Made by a program: the position numbers and the translations under genes
In this document: piece by piece, positions 59,254-64,000 of the stretch
Numbering within the stretch: the first letter of the stretch is position 1
Layout of the letters: the number at the start of each line of letters is the position of its first letter
Assembly (NCBI GenBank): GCA_015680685.1
Contig: MNCI01010857.1
Location: 78,065 to 142,064 of the forward strand
Length of the DNA stretch: 64,000 nucleotides
Reading direction: 5' to 3'
DNA from: Gnetum montanum
Lineage: Eukaryota > Streptophyta > Gnetopsida > Gnetales > Gnetaceae
Notes under the pieces: generated by a model
Told to the model about the DNA's origin: nothing
Seen by the model: only the letters and a program-made list of their open reading frames with translations
Databases searched by the model: none

Positions 59254-59702
59254 ACCTTCTACTCCTTTTGTGTTCAAGGGTAGTCCCACATGCTTTCTAT
59301 ACCCTCATTACTAGTGACAAGATAGTGTATACATAACATCCTTGTGGAACTACCATGGTAGTAGATAGATCATAGGCTATCATAGGAGTTGTATGTGTTT
59401 CAATTGATGTAGATTAGTTGTAGTTGTTGGTTCCCCTTGAACCCTGTAGGACAAAAAGTCCAACTGTGTTTATCGTATGAAGCTCTAAGTGTTCTGGAGA
59501 GTGCAAAAATCCTTCAAAGCATAATAGTTCCTTAGAGTGTAACAAGCATAACACTAGAGATAGTCATTTTTCATAGCATTTTCTAGAGTTAGTCATTTTT
59601 GACCTATTTGTATAGTTCTCATACTTAGCCATTTTCTTTTAGCATTTTTTGTACTTCAATTTTTTTACCACCTTCTTTTCTTACTTTTTTCTACACAGAA
59701 AC
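59254..59702 (+). other. Element F1 leader
   Basis: About 450 bp that aligns in its first half with the H leader (CAAGGGTAGTCCCACATGCT against CAAGGGTAATCTTCCATGCT). No gene. Confidence 0.5.
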
Positions 59703-61986
59703 ATGAATCTCATGAGCACCTTGATCTCTACCCTAAGTATGTAGGTCACTTGTCCCATTCAATAGATGGGAGATGATGAGAAACCACTCAACCTTATACA
59801 ACTACAATAGTAGTCACTCAGACTACGTAACCAATCAGCTAAACACATGGTGTTGGATGATGAATGATACAATTTCCTTTGTGCAAAGCTTCTATCAAGC
59901 TTATCATTAAACTACCAAGAGATAGAGGTGAAGCATAATTATGAAATTGTTCATCAAAATAGAAAGGAGTTCTTTTCCACCCTAATGTGTTTATCTTACT
60001 TTCCAACAGCTTTAAGTGGATCCTAGACCAACTTATTAGGGGGAGTGGGCCAAAGAAAAATAAGATGAAACATCAAACTATGATGAGCCCCTGCAATATG
60101 GGTAGGAGGAGTTTGAGTCCCATTCTGATAGCAGTGTCCCATTCTATGCCTCTCTCCAATAGCCTTCCTCCACTTTTGTGCTACACTAGTCATAGTCGTC
60201 TACATTCTTTGAGGTAGCAATGACACTTCTTCAACCCAAGTCCCTAACTATGGTAGTCAACCACCAAGTCCTACATGTGTAGCAAAGTGTAGGACCTTTT
60301 GCCTCTTTCCCCTTTATTATCTCCTCATAGTCTATATATCCTTCTTTGTCAGCATTCATGATTCCAACACTGGCATATGTGCACATGACATCCATATCTC
60401 AGCCACAAATAGGTCACGTGCCATTTATCCCATCCATCTTAGTTCCATTGCCAATAATAGCCCAAACCTTAATTTCATGATGGGTTGTGACCTCTATGTC
60501 TATGGCACAATCATTACACATGTCACAATACACACAACTACAAACTCAACAGCAAGGTTGTGAGCCACTCTAATGGCACCACCACCATCATAGCTAATGC
60601 AACTCTCTACATCATCTTTGACTTTGGACGAAGCGTTCCAACTAATCCAAACTATCACAGAGGAGGTTAGGTGGCTTTAAGTGGCCAATTTATAAATGGT
60701 CCATGTGATGAAATTCTATTGAGATGATCCCATCAGTCCCATGGTCCTACCGCTAACACTACCTCTTGGGGTCCAACTACCCTAATTCACAAAATACAAT
60801 GGTAAGGGTGACCTCAACACCCACCTAGTGACTTTTCATTCTGAGTGTTTGCTTTTGCAAGCATGGCCACATGAAATCATCCATGTCTTTGCCATGTCCC
60901 TGATCAGCAAAGCTCTTAACTGGTACCATGCACTCCTTAGAGCCTTCATTTCAACTTTGGAGGAGCTGCTCAGCTAATTTGTGACCTACTTCAAGTACAA
61001 CTTGAAGCCCAAAGCCACACTAGACCAATTGATGAACATTAAGTAAGGGGCATTCGAGGTAGTGTAAAAATTTATACAACATTGGAGTACTTCCCTTAAT
61101 GAAATTTTTGAGTTGATAGCTAAAACTCACCTATTGGCTGTCTTCAAGGGTATAGTAAATGACTTTATCAAGTCAAAACTCGTAAGGACCCAGGCTATGT
61201 GGCCTACAAAAATGCACATACCAAACTGGAACCCAAAAATCATTGTAGCTATGGTCGATGAAGCCAAATCCAACAACACTAAGCCAATGGACAAGGCACC
61301 TAAGGCCTTAGCCAACAACAATAAGGAATTGGTTTATAGCATCACAAGAATCAACCAGCCTACATCATTGATAGTCATGGGGCAAGCTCCCTAAAGGCCA
61401 AGCTTTGAGTGCAAGGATCACTTGAAGTACACCCCCTTGTCCATCAAGCCATCAGAGCTCGTAGACTAGTTGCATAGTGTTGGGCATATTAAGAACAAAA
61501 AAATATCATAGGATGCATGGAAACACCATGAGAGGTATTGTGAGGTCTTTAGAAACCCTTCTGCAACTATGAAAAATGAGCCCCCAATCCCTAAGAACTT
61601 AAAATTGGACTAGTGTTGCAACTACCACCAGTTGCATGGCCATGACATAGACTACTGCTTGGCATTGAAAGATGACATTCAATGCATGATTGATCAAGGA
61701 AAACTGGTCCTTGATGAAAGAAATCCTATATGGTTAGAGAAAAAATCCATTAAGGTCTATAAGGATCCACTCAACACTAGTCGTGTAGGTTACATCATCA
61801 ATGCTAACAATGCAGAATTGGCACATGAACCATTTGTGGTTTTTGTACCCTCTAGTGACATTGAGGCCTCAATGTCAATTAGACCACAACCTCCCTTCAT
61901 CATCAAAGTGCCACCTCAAGTGACCATGATACCTAAAACACCACAAAATTTTGGGTCTCAACATCGCAACTTCAAATATGGCCAAG
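59703..61986 (+). pseudogene. Element F1 gag, interrupted by F2
   Basis: One frame from ATG 59703 (MNLMSTL) to the F2 insertion, broken by stops. The capsid core near 60770-61170 has FTKYNGKGDLNTHLVTF, FAMSLISKALNWYHALL and ISTLEELLS. Then HLLAVFKGIVNDFIKSKL. The zinc knuckle CNYHQLHGHDIDYC is complete near 61617-61660, the best preserved in the window. It continues LKDDIQCMIDQGKLVLDERN, SIKVYKDPLNTSRVGYIIN and EPFVVFVPSSD, matching A at 12387-12136. It is cut after FKYGQ at 61986. Confidence 0.75.
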
Positions 61987-61989
61987 TGT

Positions 61990-62395
61990 TACTTGCTATT
62001 ACGTGCTGCTATGCTGCATAGCGTAGCACCTTGCTACGTTGCGTTACATAGCATAGCGTAGCATCCTGCTACAGTGCTAGCGTAGCACCTTTGTACAGTG
62101 CATAGCGTAGCACCTTTCTATGCTACGTAGCGTAGCATAGTGTAGCATCCTGCTATAGTGCTAGCATAGCATCCTGCTATAGTGCTAGCATAGCGCCTTG
62201 CTACAGTGCTAGCATTGCATCCTGCTACAGTGCTAGCATAGCACCTTACTACACTGGGTAGTGTAGCACCTTGCTACGCTATGTAGCATAGCATCCTGCT
62301 ATAGTGCATAGCGTAGCACCCTACTACAGTGCCAGCGTAGCACCCTGCTATAGTCCATAGCATAGTGTAGCGCCCCATTACACTATGCTATTATG
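61990..62395. repeat. F2 U3 array of GCTA/TAGC dyads
   Basis: Sixteen or so units of about 22-24 bp: CCTGCTACAGTGCTAGCGTA or GCATAGCGTAGCACCTTGCT. Each unit contains TAGCGTAGCA and its near reverse complement TGCTACGC/TGCTACAG, so the strand can fold back on itself repeatedly. Minor variants (GCATAGCGC, GTGTAGCACC) are interspersed. Confidence 0.75.
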
Positions 62396-62485
62396 CACTA
62401 TTATGCATTGTTACTTACTATTACATGTTGTTACCTACCGCACTACCACGTGGTGCCAGATCCAATTTTGGGCTAACCTTAGCCC

Positions 62486-62493
62486 TATAAATA
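62486..62493 (+). promoter_or_regulatory. Element F2 LTR TATA box
   Basis: TATAAATA in CCCTATAAATACCTC, about 90 bp after the U3 array. Confidence 0.65.
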
Positions 62494-63117
62494 CCTCTGC
62501 ACCCTATTTAAAAAAAGAAGAAGGAGAAGGGGGGAAGGCTTCAATTTTTCTTCGCCGAAAAAAAGTAGTTGGCATTTCCATTTTAGCATTTGGCATTTTA
62601 GCATTTTGGCACTTAGCTCCATGGGCGAACGAGACCCAGAGCACACCACACTAATAGAGAGTCACAACTACATCACATGGTATACTGTAAACATCGACCC
62701 AGGGGGCATAGTTTATCATAGTGAGCACCAAATTTCACATCGCAACACCACCGAGGCTATGATTCCACTCCTATTGTGCCTATTGTACACTTTGTATACA
62801 TGTACCCTTTTTTAGGGTAGTGTATCTTTCTATTCAAACTCTCTATTTGGTTGATCAAAACATTTATTTGGCATTGTTAAGCACTAAATCATGTTCACTG
62901 CCATGTTACGCAGTTTATCACATTTCTACTACTATGCACATTGCATTTTCTTTTATTGTCTGCAAAAGGGTTATTATACACCAATTAAGTCCCTGTTTGA
63001 TTGACCAGACCGTTCAGGGCATCCCGTTTACGTTTTATCAAGCATGGCCCTCACACGGATCCAAGGTTAGGCTATGCATCCAAAGACCTCTCTGTGCTTC
63101 CAGCCATTAACGTTTTC

Positions 63118-63134
63118 TGGCGCTAGAAGGAGGG
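63118..63134 (+). other. Element F2 primer-binding site, tRNA-Asn
   Basis: TGGCGCTAGAAGGAGGG, an exact complement of the tRNA-Asn 3' end, five bases after the LTR. Confidence 0.8.
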
Positions 63135-63199
63135 TTTGTTTTTCTGCATTTTCACACTTGGCTGGTTTTCTACATTTTCATACTTAGCATTTTTTTTAC

Positions 63200-63480
63200 T
63201 TTTTTACACATAGCCCTGTTTTCCTACTAACTGTAGATTTAATCATTTTTTCTACTATTTTCCTGCTACTGGTAGATTTAATCATTTTTCTGCTATTTTC
63301 CTACTACTGGTAGATTTAATCATTTTTTCTATTTTTTTCTTACTACTCGAAGATTTAATCATTTCTCTACTATTTTCCTACTACCGGCAGATTTAATCAT
63401 TTCTCTGCTATTTTCCTACTACTGGCAGATCTAGTCATTTTTCTACTATTTTCCTGCTATCGGCAGATCTAGTCATTTTT
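63200..63480 (+). repeat. F2 leader: about seven 43-bp tandem units
   Basis: Unit TTTTCCTACTACTGGTAGAT then TTAATCATTTTTCTGCTA, roughly 43 bp, with variants TACCGGCAG and TATCGGCAGATCTAG toward the gag side. It lies between the primer site and the gag ATG. Confidence 0.75.
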
Positions 63481-63516
63481 TTGCAAACAACAACTCTCAC
63501 AACCTGATTTGTGAAC

Positions 63517-64000
63517 ATGAATCCAGATCAACCTTCCATGTTAGTGTCTAACACATTTGATATCACAATATAGTCAAAGCATGTTGCATTAATCCACAAA
63601 CAATACAACTTTGTTTGTGTCAAAATTCAAGCAGGCCTACTAGTGGATTACCTCAATTTAGAGGCAAAACAAGACTACAAAAGAGTCCACCAAAATGGAT
63701 GAAATTATAATCCCTCCTTGTTTGATATAATCCCACTCACAGAGTCCTATCACTAGTTGTTGTTCCAACTCATCCGTGTAAATAGGCATGATGCAGGACA
63801 ACCTACGAGGAAGCCTCATAGAATGAGGAAGATGAGTTTGAGGGCTACTCCAAACACGAGGGCCACATCATCTTCCAACAACCGCTCCCTGGTACATCCC
63901 CTCCTTAGTTCGGTCCATCCATCCCCTCCAAGACAGTGACCATGCCAATTCAACCTTCCTCGTAAGTAACTAATGCATTTTCCCAACACCATACTCATGT
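63517..64000 (+). pseudogene. Element F2 gag, N-terminal part
   Basis: One frame from ATG 63517 (MNPDQPSMLVSNTFD) to the window end. YNFVCVKIQAGLLVDYLNLEA, then NPSLFDIIPL, matches B's YNFICVKIQAGLAIDQTELEA and PYDIIPL. Three stops (near 63571, 63700 and 63750). The tail is basic and Ser/Pro-rich. The rest of F2 lies outside the window. Confidence 0.7.

Larger units (their letters stand above)
61987..63112 (+). repeat. Element F2 5' LTR
   Basis: 1126 bp from TGTTACTTGC to CCATTAACG. The end aligns with H and F1 (AAGTCCCTGTTTGATTGACC, GCATGGCCCTCACACGG). U3 is filled by a short-period array (61990-62395). TATA box at 62486-62493. It sits inside F1 gag; its partner LTR lies beyond the window, so the duplication (expected CCAAG) cannot be checked. 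Confidence 0.7.

Noticed and set aside
61990-62395. CRISPR-like or satellite array
   Set aside because: Eukaryotic LTR context, no unique spacers, and units vary gradually. It is part of an LTR promoter region.

Overview
The window is plant nuclear DNA, AT-rich, built almost wholly of old nested LTR retrotransposons. No host gene, rRNA gene or tRNA gene is supported. Long decayed Ty3/gypsy copies stacked inside one another suggest a large-genome seed plant (a gymnosperm would fit), but the species cannot be named from sequence alone. Most elements belong to one extended family: Tat-like gypsy elements with a primer site matching tRNA-Asn, a gag with a C-x2-H...GH-x4-C knuckle, a protease reading D-D-G and, where pol survives, a second RNase H.

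Layout. Element A (before base 1 to 16053, minus strand) is the most complete: LTR, gag, protease, tandem array, an antisense multi-exon gene (plus strand, 5783-10159), then RT-RNase H-aRNase H-integrase, a second array and the other LTR. A sits in the LTR of plus-strand element H (16054-17680). From 17680 to 20200 is unassigned DNA. G (about 20200-23625, minus) is a different gypsy element, cut inside RT and joined to element B. B (23626-33266, minus) keeps its antisense gene, array, protease, gag and 5' LTR. Element C (33445-57356, minus) has LTRs, antisense gene, array, protease and gag, with no pol seen. C is split by element D (38086-52569, plus), and D is split by a solo LTR of the B family (41377-43094). 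From 57360 lies plus-strand element F1, whose gag is interrupted at 61987 by its relative F2, which runs off the window.

The main observation is the antisense gene. Copies A, B and C share exon order, GT-AG introns and mostly intron phase, and align as protein although all are broken. D keeps its last exon. It lies between protease and RT, the place where Ogre elements of the same lineage carry a spliced intron. In A and B the protease frame ends at a good 5' splice site in the sense direction. I infer an intron-borne accessory gene read against the element. Because its introns are antisense to the genomic RNA, they would survive reverse transcription. A tandem array of an approximately 20-bp motif lies where the gene and gag-pro converge. 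In A and D a related array also lies before the 3' LTR.

All reading frames are broken, mostly by single in-frame stops, so the window is a record of past activity and not a set of working genes. Two long N runs and three single Ns mark assembly joins.
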